Shown in pieces: positions 16,618 through 25,444 of a stretch of DNA of 64,000 nt. Numbering within the stretch: the first letter of the stretch is position 1; the number at the start of each line of letters is the position of its first letter. The notes under the pieces are model-generated. The model was not told the DNA's origin and made no database searches. It saw nothing but the letters and a program-made list of their open reading frames with translations. Source of the DNA: Gemmatimonadales bacterium (GTDB taxonomy: Bacteria > Gemmatimonadota > Gemmatimonadetes > Gemmatimonadales > GWC2-71-9); assembly GCA_036265815.1 (NCBI GenBank), contig DATAOI010000052.1, forward strand, positions 186,001 to 250,000, written 5' to 3'. The position numbers and the translations under genes are program-made.

Positions 16618-17415
16618 ATGGGTGACTGGCTCCTCAACATCCCAGTGCTGCCGATGGCGGTCGTGATTCTCGCGGCCTGCTATCTCGTCACGGCTGCCAT
16701 CTACCTGGTCATCACCGCCCTCGCTGTCGGCGAACGGGCGCGCGCCTTCAAAGCCGTCTCGGGCGGCATACTGTCGCCAATGGCGATCCTCTTCGCCCTG
16801 CTGATCGGCTTCCTCGCGGCCCAGGTCTGGGGCGATCTCGACCGAGCCAATACGGCCGTCAACCGTGAAGCGAGCGCGCTCAGGGGGGTCGTGCTCCTTG
16901 CATCCGACTTTCCCGGCGAGCCGGAGGCACGCATCAGAGAGCTGGTCCGGCGTCACATCCAGGAGGCGGTGACTCAGGATTGGCCCGCGATGTCCCGTGG
17001 TAACGCGACCCTGAGGCTGGTGCCCGCGTCGCTGACCGAGGCGCTCCGCCTGACCCTGGCACTCGACCCCAAGAGCGAAGGTAATGTGGCAGCCCAACGC
17101 GAGATGATTGCCTCCCTTGAGAGCGCGCTGGAAGCGCGCCGGCTCCGGATCGTCCTCAGTCATTCGTCCATCAACTGGGTCAAGTGGACCGCGCTGCTCA
17201 TGCAGGCGGCGCTCACCATGGTGACCATCGGCCTGGTCCACAGTGACAACCGCATGGCCAACCGGATCATCATGGGCATCTTCGCCACCTCGGTCGGCGT
17301 GGCGGTAACGCTGGTGGCGTCGCACAGCCGGCCGTTCGCCGGGCAGATCTCGGTCCGGCCCACCGTGCTGCTCAATGTCATGCCCGAGACCGGGCCGGCC
17401 GCGCCGCTGCACTGA
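16618..17415 (+). CDS. DUF4239-like membrane protein
   Basis: A 265-residue protein with two hydrophobic helices near the N-terminus (about 8-35 and 50-70), a long soluble middle with conserved-looking VNREASALR, and two further helices near 185-235. This layout matches the DUF4239 (bestrophin-like) family of unknown function. It sits between two CocE-type genes on the same strand, 92 nt after the first and 15 nt before the second. Confidence 0.72.
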   Translation: MGDWLLNIPVLPMAVVILAACYLVTAAIYLVITALAVGERARAFKAVSGGILSPMAILFALLIGFLAAQVWGDLDRANTAVNREASALRGVVLLASDFPGEPEARIRELVRRHIQEAVTQDWPAMSRGNATLRLVPASLTEALRLTLALDPKSEGNVAAQREMIASLESALEARRLRIVLSHSSINWVKWTALLMQAALTMVTIGLVHSDNRMANRIIMGIFATSVGVAVTLVASHSRPFAGQISVRPTVLLNVMPETGPAAPLH

Positions 17416-17430
17416 CGTCACGGAGCATCG

Positions 17431-19302
17431 ATGCGACACATCTGGTGGAGCCTTGCCGCCCTGCTGCTCCCCACCGCAGGCGAGGCGCAGCAACCCAGTC
17501 CCGCGCCGCTCTTTCGGCTCACCGAGGTCATGGTCCCCGTCCGGGACGGCGTCCGGCTGCAGACCGTGATCCTCGCGCCGAGCAGTCAGACTGGCCCCCT
17601 ACCCATTCTGTTCCGCCGCACGCCCTATGGCGTGCCGGACTCGGTACCCCGCGAGATGCCGCCCAGCATCAAGGAGCTGGCTCGGGACGGCTACATCTTC
17701 GTGATCCAGAACCTCAGGGGCCGGTTCAAGTCGGAAGGGGTGTTCAAGCTCACCTCCCAGGTCGACCTGACGGACTCGACCGCCACCAGCGAGACGACCG
17801 ACGCCTACGATAGCATCGACTGGTTGGTGAAGCACGTGCCGAACAACAGCGGCAAAGTGGGCATGTACGGGGTGTCGTACGACGGGCTGACCACCGCCCT
17901 CGCGCTGCTGCACCCGCATCCGGCGCTCAAGGCCATGAGCGAGCAGGCATCCCCGGTGGATCAGTGGATGAATGACGACGATCACCGATACGGCGCCCTG
18001 CGCGAGAGCTACGCCTTCGAGTATGCCGTCCTGGAGCAGGCGGACAAGTTCAAGAACACCCACTTCGAATTCGAGACCTACGACACATATTCCTGGTACC
18101 TGGCATTGGGGCCGATCGCGAATATCAACGCCCGGTACCTGCACGGTTCCATTCCCTACTGGAACGACGTCGTCGCGCACCCGGACTACGACGAATTCTG
18201 GAAGAGGGAGGCCTGGATCCGGCAGCTCCATGCCTCGACGGTCCCCAACCTCAATGTCGCCGGCTTCTGGGATCAGGAGGATCCCTGGGGCCCGTGGCAG
18301 ATCTTCCGTCACGCCCGGGAGCACGACCCGGATCACACCAACGTCATGGTGGCCGGTCCCTGGTTCCACGGCCAATGGCAGGCCCCCAAGGGCGACAGCA
18401 TCGGGCTGATCCCGCTCGGCGGCCACGAGACCGCGAGAGAGTTTCGCGAGACCATCGAGGCCCCCTTCTTCCGCTTCTACCTTCATGGCAAGGGGGAGAA
18501 GCCAGGCTGGGAAGCCACGATGTTCCAGTCCGGCGCGAACCGGTGGCGCACTTACGCTGCCTGGCCGCCCAAGGAGGCCAAGCCCACCGACCTGTTCCTC
18601 CACGCCGACGGTACGCTCTCCTTCGATCGGCCGACCGGAGCGCGGGGCAGGGAGTACCGCGAGTACGTCTCCGATCCGGCCAATCCCGTACCCTACCGGC
18701 AGCGCCCCATCTCTCCGACCTATCCCGCGGGCGACTGGCGGACGTGGGAGGTGGCCGACCAGCGCTTCGTCGACCACCGGCCCGATGTGTTGACCTTTGT
18801 GAGCGCGCCGCTGGACCACGATCTGACGGTCACGGGCGAGCTAGCGGCCGATCTCTTCGCCTCCACCTCCGGGACCGATGCCGACTTCATCGTCAAGCTG
18901 ATCGACGTCTACCCGGAGAACGCCCAGCGGAACACCTGGGACGCCGAGGAGGGCCCGGCGCCGGGCCAGTACGCTCGATCGATCAATGGTTACGAGCTGC
19001 CGATCGCGATGGAAGTCCGTCGCGGACGCTACCTCTCGAGCTACGAGCATCCTCGATCGCTGGCGCCGAACACGCCGGTCGAGTGGCGGATCCCCCTTCG
19101 GGACCACGACCACGTCTTCCTCAAGGGCCACCGGCTCATGGTGCAGGTGCAGTCGACCTGGTTTCCCCTGATCGACCGGAATCCCCAGAAATTCGTGCCC
19201 AGCATCTACCGCGCAGCGGCCGCCGATTTCATCAAGGCCACTCAACGGGTGTATTGCTCGCCGGCCCGGCCGTCGCGCATCGTGCTGCCGGTCGTGCCCT
19301 AG
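17431..19302 (+). CDS. secreted CocE/NonD-family acyl hydrolase, paralogue
   Basis: A 623-residue enzyme of the same family as the 14552 gene, with signal peptide ending near EAQQ and nucleophile Ser149 in GVSYDG. The two share many blocks (HPHPALK after the nucleophile, WDQED, VSDPAxPVPxRxRPI, ASTSGTDADxxVKLID), so they look like an old duplication. The acid loop and C-terminal jelly-roll appear intact. Substrate unknown. Confidence 0.9.
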   Translation: MRHIWWSLAALLLPTAGEAQQPSPAPLFRLTEVMVPVRDGVRLQTVILAPSSQTGPLPILFRRTPYGVPDSVPREMPPSIKELARDGYIFVIQNLRGRFKSEGVFKLTSQVDLTDSTATSETTDAYDSIDWLVKHVPNNSGKVGMYGVSYDGLTTALALLHPHPALKAMSEQASPVDQWMNDDDHRYGALRESYAFEYAVLEQADKFKNTHFEFETYDTYSWYLALGPIANINARYLHGSIPYWNDVVAHPDYDEFWKREAWIRQLHASTVPNLNVAGFWDQEDPWGPWQIFRHAREHDPDHTNVMVAGPWFHGQWQAPKGDSIGLIPLGGHETAREFRETIEAPFFRFYLHGKGEKPGWEATMFQSGANRWRTYAAWPPKEAKPTDLFLHADGTLSFDRPTGARGREYREYVSDPANPVPYRQRPISPTYPAGDWRTWEVADQRFVDHRPDVLTFVSAPLDHDLTVTGELAADLFASTSGTDADFIVKLIDVYPENAQRNTWDAEEGPAPGQYARSINGYELPIAMEVRRGRYLSSYEHPRSLAPNTPVEWRIPLRDHDHVFLKGHRLMVQVQSTWFPLIDRNPQKFVPSIYRAAAADFIKATQRVYCSPARPSRIVLPVVP

Positions 19303-19310
19303 CCAGCGTA

Positions 19311-19343
19311 CGGGCGGTGCCGCACGGAAGCGGACACCGCCCG
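19311..19343. terminator. bidirectional terminator-like hairpin
   Basis: A perfect 9-bp stem, CGGGCGGTG at 19311-19319 and CACCGCCCG at 19335-19343, lies exactly between the convergent CocE gene (stop 19302) and lipoprotein gene (stop 19365). There is a short T-stretch on the plus side after it. Confidence 0.65.
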
Positions 19344-19364
19344 ACCTTTGCCAGCTGTGGGTCC

Positions 19365-20108
19365 TCAGGGAGTGGGAACTTCGTAGAACCGGAGCTGCGC
19401 CAGCTTGAGACCCTGGTTGTCGTAGGACCAGAAGTAGGAGAGCAGATTGTTGCTGAACAGCGCGATTTGGGACACACTGGTGCAGACGTCATCCTCGGTG
19501 CCCAGGATGAGGTCGGTGCCGGCCGACCAGGCGGTGCAGTAATCCACGAAGAGGAGGTCCTTGGAGACGTTGACGAACTTGGCCGCGCCGTTCTTGCTGC
19601 GCTCCAGCGTGATCGGCTCGACACCGCCGGCGAAGTCGACGGCGCACCAGGTCCCGGTCGCATCCTCGTAGCAGGACTGCATGGTGGCCTGGCCGCCCGG
19701 CTTCCCCAGGGCCCGCACGTAGACCGAGTATGAGGTGGTGCCGTCGCCGTCCGGATCCGGATTGGGCAGGCGGAAGGCGGCCACACCATCGGTGCCATTG
19801 GCGTCGAGCACGCCGAAATCGCCCTCGGTCAGATTGATCTTGGTGTTCGCCGCCGCGCCGGTTCGTCCCAGGTCGACGAAGATGCGGCGCCCGTCACCAC
19901 CCGAGAAGTCCGCCGACTTGTCCTTCGCCACGCCGATGATATTGAGGGTGTAGTGCGCGCCACTGGGCGCGCCGTTCCCGGTGGCCGAGGCGGAGAGCGC
20001 CGGGGTGACCGCCGGGTCGGCAGGGCTGGTCGTCTCTTCGGTGCAGGCCACCAGCGCGCCGGTGGCGAGCGCGGCAAGGGTGAGCCCGCGGGGCGTGAAG
20101 ATCCTCAT
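19365..20108 (-). CDS. secreted lipoprotein of unknown function
   Basis: This 247-residue lipoprotein starts at ATG 20108 behind a near-perfect ribosome site (AGGAGGA). The signal ends in a lipobox, LVAC, near residue 22. The mature part has THxxNIIGVAK-type beta strands and an acidic DPDGDG segment that could bind calcium. Four to six cysteines occur in the second half (SCYED, TWCAVD, DYCTAW, DDVCTS), which would suit disulfides outside the cell. I do not recognise a named domain. Confidence 0.7.
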   Translation of the reverse strand: MRIFTPRGLTLAALATGALVACTEETTSPADPAVTPALSASATGNGAPSGAHYTLNIIGVAKDKSADFSGGDGRRIFVDLGRTGAAANTKINLTEGDFGVLDANGTDGVAAFRLPNPDPDGDGTTSYSVYVRALGKPGGQATMQSCYEDATGTWCAVDFAGGVEPITLERSKNGAAKFVNVSKDLLFVDYCTAWSAGTDLILGTEDDVCTSVSQIALFSNNLLSYFWSYDNQGLKLAQLRFYEVPTP

Positions 20109-20183
20109 GATTCCTCCTGGAAAGCACCACTTCGGTGAGTGCCCAACCACCGCCGGTCCCACCCGCCGCCCTTGGGCTGACTC

Positions 20184-20216
20184 ACTATGCGTATCCGGCA
20201 GCGCGCCGACAATTCC
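20184..20216 (-). promoter_or_regulatory. sigma70-like promoter of the lipoprotein gene
   Basis: On the minus strand: TCGGAATTGTC, 18 nt, CATAGT, giving -35 TTGTCG, a 17-nt spacer and -10 CATAGT. Expected initiation near 20176 leaves a leader of about 68 nt. The architecture duplicates the promoter at 14430-14462. The rest of 20217-20357 holds nothing I recognise. Confidence 0.55.
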
Positions 20217-20357
20217 GAAAATTGCGACAATGCATGAGAGCTCGACACCGCCGGCGTTCGGCCCGCGTATGATTCAGGCAGAGTGCGAGAGAGCAGCTCC
20301 GCATCCACGTGCGAAGTGCAAGACGCCTCCCGGCACTGCAAGTCCGTGCGCGGATAA

Positions 20358-20588
20358 CGGAGGAACACATGTGGAATCAGTTATGAGATCCGACTGGAGG
20401 GCGGCGCGCTCGTGGGCCAGCAGACCGGCCGGAAGCCCGAGGTGTTGCGGGCCGAGGTGCGGGATGTCCTCTTTGTTTCTGGCCGTCCGCGGTATCGCAA
20501 GATCTTCCGGCGTGACACCGACGGCCGTATCACCGACTTCGCCGAACGGCGGGAAGCGTGGGACCTGGTATGGAGCCGGGTCCGCTAG
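20358..20588 (+). pseudogene. C-terminal fragment of a lost gene
   Basis: One frame is open from 20358 to TAG 20586-20588 and reads like real protein: YEIRLEGGALVGQQTG, then FVSGRPRYRKIF, RRDTDGRITDFAERRE and a final WDLVWSRVR. This resembles the C-terminal beta-rich tail of a larger secreted hydrolase. There is no upstream in-frame continuation (TAA at 20355) and no suitable start apart from an internal GTG at 20412. I interpret it as the remnant of a deleted gene. A very short unrelated protein from a non-standard start is the alternative. Confidence 0.5.
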
Positions 20589-20623
20589 TCGTTCGGCTCT
20601 GTTTCCAGCATTGCGAGGTCCAG

Positions 20624-20869
20624 ATGAGCACCAGACTGGAGATCCCGTTTCCACCTCAGCGGCAGCCCGAGCGTACGGCCCGGGTCGAGCCTCCGTTCGT
20701 CCCGCTCGACCCTCGTTGGGAGTACAAGGCGCTCGTGCGCGAGGCGGGGGAGGAGCTGCCGTCCGAAACCGACCTGAACGCCCTGGGTGCCGACCATTGG
20801 GAGCTGACGGGAGTAGCGTCTCTCGGCTACCGGGTCCATTTCTATTTCAAGCGGGAGCGGCGCTCCTGA
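20624..20869 (+). CDS. small DUF4177-like protein
   Basis: An 81-residue protein. The block WEYKALVRE, then LNALGADHWELTGVA and a final YFKRE, matches the DUF4177 layout (WEYKxV, LNxLGxxGWEL, FxFKR). The function of that family is unknown. The ATG at 20624 gives a product starting MSTRLEIPF. It is the first gene of a likely unit with the amidase, which starts 31 nt downstream. Confidence 0.65.
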   Translation: MSTRLEIPFPPQRQPERTARVEPPFVPLDPRWEYKALVREAGEELPSETDLNALGADHWELTGVASLGYRVHFYFKRERRS

Positions 20870-20900
20870 CGCGCCCTCGCTCTTCCGTGGAGAATCCATC

Positions 20901-22712
20901 GTGAATACCCGCCGGCAGTTCCTGATCCGTGCTCCGCTCGGCCTGCTCGGCGCGGTCGCCGCGTGCCGAGGCGACGAGCGTGCCGCGGCTCCCTCCTCGT
21001 CCGGGGGGCCACCGCCCGGCGCGCCGCCCACCTTCGGCACCGCGCCCGGCGTCGGACCCCAAGTCTCAGCGGCCACGTTCGCGGAGGCGGAGAAGTTGGA
21101 GCAGGTGACGATGAGTGCGGAGCAGCGGGAGATGGCGGCGGCGAGCTGGCGAAAGTCGCTGGCGCCGCTGCTCGAGCGCCGGGTCGGGCCGCGCAAGGTG
21201 ACGCTCGACCCGGCCCTGTCGCCCGGGACGCGGTGGAATCCGGTGCTCCCGGGCGCGAGCGCCGGCCCGTCACGCGACCGATTCGTCCGCAGCACCGCCG
21301 ATCCGGGTCCGGTGCCCGCCAGCGATGAAGCGATCGCCTTCGCTCCGGTCACCCAGCTCTCCCGCTGGATCGAGCGGCGCGCCCTCACTGCCGAGCGTCT
21401 GACCAACATCTACCTGCAGCGGATCGACCGGTTCGATCCCAAGCTCCGCTGCGTCATCACCGTCACCAGGGAGCTGGCGCTCTCCCAAGCGAAGAAGGCC
21501 GACGCGGAGATCGCGGCGGGGAAGTATCGCGGCCCGCTGCACGGCATCCCGTTCGGTGTGAAGGACCTGCTGGACACGGCCGGGATCCCGACGACCTACG
21601 GCGCCGAGCCGTTCCGGAACCGGGTACCCAAGGAGAATTCGGCGGTGGTGCGCCGCCTGGAGGACGCAGGAGCGGTCCTCATCGCCAAGCTGAGCCTGGG
21701 CGCCCTCGCGCTCAACGACATCTGGTTCGGCGGCCAGACGATGAACCCGTGGCTCTTGGAAGAAGGCGCGTCGGGATCGAGCGCGGGCCCGGGCGCCGCG
21801 ACCGCGGCGGGGCTGGTCGGGTTCTCCATCGGCAGCGAGACCGGCGGCAGCATCGTGAGTCCGGCGATGCGCTGCGGGATCACCGGTCTGCGTCCCACCT
21901 TCGGCCGGGTGCCGCGCACCGGCGCGATGACGCTCTGCTGGTCGCTCGACAAGCTCGGCCCGATGACCCGCGGCGTCGAGGACGCGATGCTGGTGCTGCA
22001 GGCCATCACGGGGCCCGATGCGGGTGACCTCTCCAGCGTGCCCAGCCATCTCGACTACGACGCGGCCGCTCCGGTGGCCGGCCTCAGGGTCGGCTATTTC
22101 CCGGCCTGGATGAAGGAGAGCCCGGCCACCGACGTGGATCGCTCGGCGCTCGACGCGGTGCGCAAGCTGCGCATGGTCCCGGTCGAGGTGAGCATTCCAG
22201 ACTGGCCCTATGGCTCGCTCCAGCACATCCTCTTCAGCGAGGGGGCGGCGGCCTTCGAGGAGCTCACGCTGAGCGGACAGGCGGACCAGCTCAAGGTTCA
22301 GGTGCCCGACGCGTGGCCCAACCTCTTCCGGATGGCGCGATTTCTCTCCGCCGTGGACTTCGTGCAGGCCGATCGCTTCCGCCGCCTGGTGGCAGGTGAG
22401 ATGGCTCGAGTCTTCTCCCAGGTGGATCTGCTCCTGGTGCCGTCGCTGCGTGACGAGATGCTGACCATCTCCAATTTCACCGGGCATCCCTCGCTCACGC
22501 TGCGCGCGGGATTCGTCAGCGTCTCCCAGGCCCGGAGCGACTGGGCCCCCGACCCCAACCATCCCCTGCCGACGTTCTCCCCGCCGCGGCGAGTGCCCCA
22601 CGGCGTGACCCTGCTCGGCCGGCTATTCGACGAAGGCACCATCACCCGCGCTGGACTCGCGCTGGAGCGCGCGCTCGACGTGAGCGCCGAGCGGCCGGCG
22701 GGATTCGGATGA
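20901..22712 (+). CDS. exported amidase-signature-family hydrolase
   Basis: A 603-residue protein with a Tat-type leader (TRRQFLIRA, then a hydrophobic run and lipobox-like VAAC), so it is probably a Tat-exported lipoprotein. The amidase signature is present: GVKDLLD with the catalytic Lys, SGSSAGPGA with the cis-Ser, and SETGGSI with the nucleophile Ser. Amidase-family members hydrolyse aryl or fatty amides. Start at GTG 20901. The next gene starts 4 nt after its stop. Confidence 0.87.
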   Translation: MNTRRQFLIRAPLGLLGAVAACRGDERAAAPSSSGGPPPGAPPTFGTAPGVGPQVSAATFAEAEKLEQVTMSAEQREMAAASWRKSLAPLLERRVGPRKVTLDPALSPGTRWNPVLPGASAGPSRDRFVRSTADPGPVPASDEAIAFAPVTQLSRWIERRALTAERLTNIYLQRIDRFDPKLRCVITVTRELALSQAKKADAEIAAGKYRGPLHGIPFGVKDLLDTAGIPTTYGAEPFRNRVPKENSAVVRRLEDAGAVLIAKLSLGALALNDIWFGGQTMNPWLLEEGASGSSAGPGAATAAGLVGFSIGSETGGSIVSPAMRCGITGLRPTFGRVPRTGAMTLCWSLDKLGPMTRGVEDAMLVLQAITGPDAGDLSSVPSHLDYDAAAPVAGLRVGYFPAWMKESPATDVDRSALDAVRKLRMVPVEVSIPDWPYGSLQHILFSEGAAAFEELTLSGQADQLKVQVPDAWPNLFRMARFLSAVDFVQADRFRRLVAGEMARVFSQVDLLLVPSLRDEMLTISNFTGHPSLTLRAGFVSVSQARSDWAPDPNHPLPTFSPPRRVPHGVTLLGRLFDEGTITRAGLALERALDVSAERPAGFG

Positions 22713-22716
22713 GCTC

Positions 22717-24636
22717 ATGAAGGGCGACTATCAGCGGGCGTACGACGATGCGCTCCGATCCCCCGACCGATTCTGGGCCCGCGCCGCCCAGGCCATCGAC
22801 TGGTTCAAGCCGTGGGACGCCGTGCTGGACGCGTCCGACGCGCCGTTGTACCGCTGGTTCACCGGCGGCCAGCTCAACACCTGTTACAACGCCATCGATC
22901 GCCACGTCGAGCACGGCCGAGCGGATCAGGCGGCCGTGATCTACGACAGCCCGGTCACGGGCGTGCGGCGAAGCCTCACCTACCGGGAGCTGCGGGACGA
23001 GGTCGCCCGCTTTGCCGGGGTGCTGACCTCGCTCGGCGTGAGCAAAGGAGATCGGGTCGTCATCTACATGCCGATGGTCCCCGAGGCGCTGATCGCGATG
23101 TACGGATGCGCCCGCATCGGCGCCATCCATTCGGTGGTGTTCGGCGGATTCGCCTCCCAGGAGCTGGCCGTGCGGATCGAGCACGCCGCGCCCAAGGTGG
23201 TGATCTCCGCCTCCTGCGGGATCGAGATCGCCCGCGTCGTGGAGTACAAGCCGCTGCTCGACCGGGCACTGGAGATCTCGCGCCATCAGCCCGACCACTG
23301 CATCGTGCTGCAACGGCCGCAGCATCGCTGCGCGATGATGGCCCCGCGCGACCTGGACTGGCACGAGCTGATGGCGTCGGCCCAGCCCGCCGGCTGCGTC
23401 GCCGTGTCGGCCACTGACCCGCTGTACATCCTCTACACCTCCGGCACCACTGGCATGCCCAAAGGCGTGGTCCGGGACACCGGGGGCCACGCCGTCGCGC
23501 TCACCTGGTCGATGCGGCACGTCTATGGTGTCGAGCCCGGAGAAGTCTTCTGGGCGGCCTCGGATATCGGCTGGGCGGTGGGGCACTCATATACGGTGTA
23601 CGGGCCGCTGCTGCACGGGTGCACCACGGTCATGTACGAGGGGAAGCCGGTGGGTACGCCCGACCCGGGGGAGTTCTGGCGGGTGATCGAGCAGTACCAG
23701 GTGCGGGTGCTCTTCACCGCGCCTACCTCCATCCGGGCGATCAAGCGGGAGGACGCGGGCGGAGAATATTTCCGCAGGCACGACATCGGCGGGCTTCGCT
23801 CCCTCTTCCTGGCAGGGGAGCGGCTCGACCCGGACACCTATCACTGGGCACGAGCACTGCTGCAGCGGCCGGTGATCGATCATTGGTGGCAGACCGAGAC
23901 GGGCTGGCCGGTCGCGGCCAACTGTATGGGGCTCGAGCCGCTGCCGTTCAAGCCCGGCTCCCCCACCAAATCGGTGCCGGGGTACGTGGTGGAAATTCTG
24001 GATGAGCAGGGAAGTCCCCTGCCGCCAAACCGGGAAGGCAGCGTGACGATCCGTCTGCCGCTTCCGCCCGGGAGCCTGCCCACCCTGTGGCGAGACGACG
24101 AGCGGTTCCGTGAGACCTACCTCACGCGCTACCCCGGCCGGTACCTGACAGGCGACGGAGGCCACATCGACGAGGACGGCTATCTCTTCATCATGGGGCG
24201 CATTGATGATGTGATCATCGTCGCCGGGCACAATCTGTCCACCGGGAGCATGGAGCAGGTGCTCGCCAGCCATCCGGATATTGCCGAGTGCGCGGTGTTC
24301 GGCGTAAGGGATCCGCTCAAGACGCAACTGCCGCTGGGACTGGTGGTGCTCAAGGCAGGCGTCCAGCGCCGCCCGGCGGACCTCCTGGGCGAGCTGATCC
24401 AGCTCGTCCGAGACCAGGTCGGGCCGGTAGCGAATTTCAAGCAGGTGGGGATCGTTCCCCGGCTGCCCAAGACCCGGTCGGGCAAGGTGCTGCGGGGCAC
24501 GATGCGGCGGATCGCCGATGGGGATCCGTACCAGATTCCGCCGACCATCGAGGATCCGGCGGCGCTGGAGGAGGTCCGGGTTGCACTGGAGCGGCTGGGA
24601 TATGCCAGGCAGGCGCCAGCCAAGATCGGAGAATAG
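22717..24636 (+). CDS. prpE: PrpE-like propionate/short-chain acyl-CoA ligase
   Basis: A 639-residue AMP-forming ligase. The N-terminal part matches propionyl-CoA synthetases (NTCYNAIDRHVEHGR, IYDSPVTG), followed by the P-loop-like YTSGTTGMPKGVV, the motif DHWWQTETGW, the hinge GRIDDV and the C-terminal adenylation lysine in TRSGKVLRG. It would convert propionate or a similar short acid, ATP and CoA into acyl-CoA, AMP and PPi. The usual NVAGHRLST motif reads IVAGHNLST here. It sits between an amidase and a thioesterase, 4 nt and 10 nt away, which suggests one acyl-metabolism operon. Confidence 0.9.
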   Translation: MKGDYQRAYDDALRSPDRFWARAAQAIDWFKPWDAVLDASDAPLYRWFTGGQLNTCYNAIDRHVEHGRADQAAVIYDSPVTGVRRSLTYRELRDEVARFAGVLTSLGVSKGDRVVIYMPMVPEALIAMYGCARIGAIHSVVFGGFASQELAVRIEHAAPKVVISASCGIEIARVVEYKPLLDRALEISRHQPDHCIVLQRPQHRCAMMAPRDLDWHELMASAQPAGCVAVSATDPLYILYTSGTTGMPKGVVRDTGGHAVALTWSMRHVYGVEPGEVFWAASDIGWAVGHSYTVYGPLLHGCTTVMYEGKPVGTPDPGEFWRVIEQYQVRVLFTAPTSIRAIKREDAGGEYFRRHDIGGLRSLFLAGERLDPDTYHWARALLQRPVIDHWWQTETGWPVAANCMGLEPLPFKPGSPTKSVPGYVVEILDEQGSPLPPNREGSVTIRLPLPPGSLPTLWRDDERFRETYLTRYPGRYLTGDGGHIDEDGYLFIMGRIDDVIIVAGHNLSTGSMEQVLASHPDIAECAVFGVRDPLKTQLPLGLVVLKAGVQRRPADLLGELIQLVRDQVGPVANFKQVGIVPRLPKTRSGKVLRGTMRRIADGDPYQIPPTIEDPAALEEVRVALERLGYARQAPAKIGE

Positions 24637-24646
24637 CGGTCGACCT

Positions 24647-25087
24647 ATGACGGCGCCCTGGGTACCCAAGAACCCGGATTATCAGGCAGCGGTGCGGCAG
24701 AGCTTCGAGCACCAGCGGATGATGGCTTTGCTGGGCGCCAGACTGACGCACCTCGCGCCGGGCGAGGTCGACCTGAGCGCGCCCTTCGCGGCGGAGTTCA
24801 CCCAGCAGAACGGCTTCTGGCACGCGGGAGCGGTAGCGAGCCTGGCCGATTCGTCGACCGGTTACGCCGCGTTCAGCCTGGCGCCACCCGATACAGACGT
24901 GCTCGCCGTCGAGTTCAAGATCAATCTGCTCGCGCCCGCCCGCGGGGAGGCGTTCCTGGCGCAGGGGCGGGTCGTGCGGCCGGGGCGAACGCTCACCGTG
25001 TGCCTGGCGGAGGTGTTCGCCATCCAGGGGGCGCTCCGGACGCCGATCGCCACCATGTTGTCGACGGTGATCGTTCGGCCCGTCTAG
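24647..25087 (+). CDS. PaaI-type hotdog thioesterase
   Basis: A 146-residue hotdog-fold protein with NGFWHAGAVASLADSSTGYA, where the HAGAVASLAD block holds the usual catalytic acid. Length and motifs fit acyl-CoA thioesterases of the PaaI group. It follows the acyl-CoA ligase by 10 nt, so it may limit or proofread the CoA esters made there. The start ATG 24647 places M-T-A-P-W before the conserved region. The stop shares CTAG with the opposing gene. Confidence 0.86.
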   Translation: MTAPWVPKNPDYQAAVRQSFEHQRMMALLGARLTHLAPGEVDLSAPFAAEFTQQNGFWHAGAVASLADSSTGYAAFSLAPPDTDVLAVEFKINLLAPARGEAFLAQGRVVRPGRTLTVCLAEVFAIQGALRTPIATMLSTVIVRPV

Positions 25088-25308
25088 CTCCGCCGCCGGG
25101 TGGCCGTGGCTGCCTTCATGGCCGCTTCCACCCGCCCGGCCAACGCTCGCATGCGCTCGCGGTGCTCCGGCCGGCATTCTTCTTCCACCAGATAGAAGCC
25201 CCACCCGTGCTCGATATAGACGTGCGCCAGCTGAGCGGCCGCGGTGTCGAGCTCCAGCTGTCCTCCCAGGTACTGGGCCAGGATGTTCGAAAGTCTGTCG
25301 TTTTCCAT
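25084..25308 (-). CDS. small helical protein of unknown function
   Basis: A 74-residue protein with amphipathic helices (about 1-35 and 45-68), many Glu and Arg, no signal and no membrane helix. It converges with the thioesterase gene, and a single CTAG at 25084-25087 supplies both stop codons. No ribosome site is evident before ATG 25308, so confidence is moderate. Confidence 0.5.
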   Translation of the reverse strand: MENDRLSNILAQYLGGQLELDTAAAQLAHVYIEHGWGFYLVEEECRPEHRERMRALAGRVEAAMKAATATRRRS

Positions 25309-25444
25309 AGCGCAGCTCGTCGGTGGTCGGAACGGCCACAGGTTTCCATTCCGTCACTTCCGCCAATGTAACTCATGGGTTCCACCTCGTTAAGCATGCA
25401 CCGCCGTCAGAGTCCGGTTGCGGAAGCGCCGGTGCGGCAGGGAC

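Noticed and set aside
16558-19245. Long minus-strand open frames opposite the CocE and DUF4239 genes
   Set aside because: They are antisense shadows in GC-rich DNA: low-complexity Arg/His/Gly composition, no domain pattern, and intact genes on the plus strand.
20368-20385. Leader peptide MWNQL with ATG at 20368
   Set aside because: Five codons with no attenuator hairpin or codon bias that would suggest function; it overlaps the remnant coding frame.
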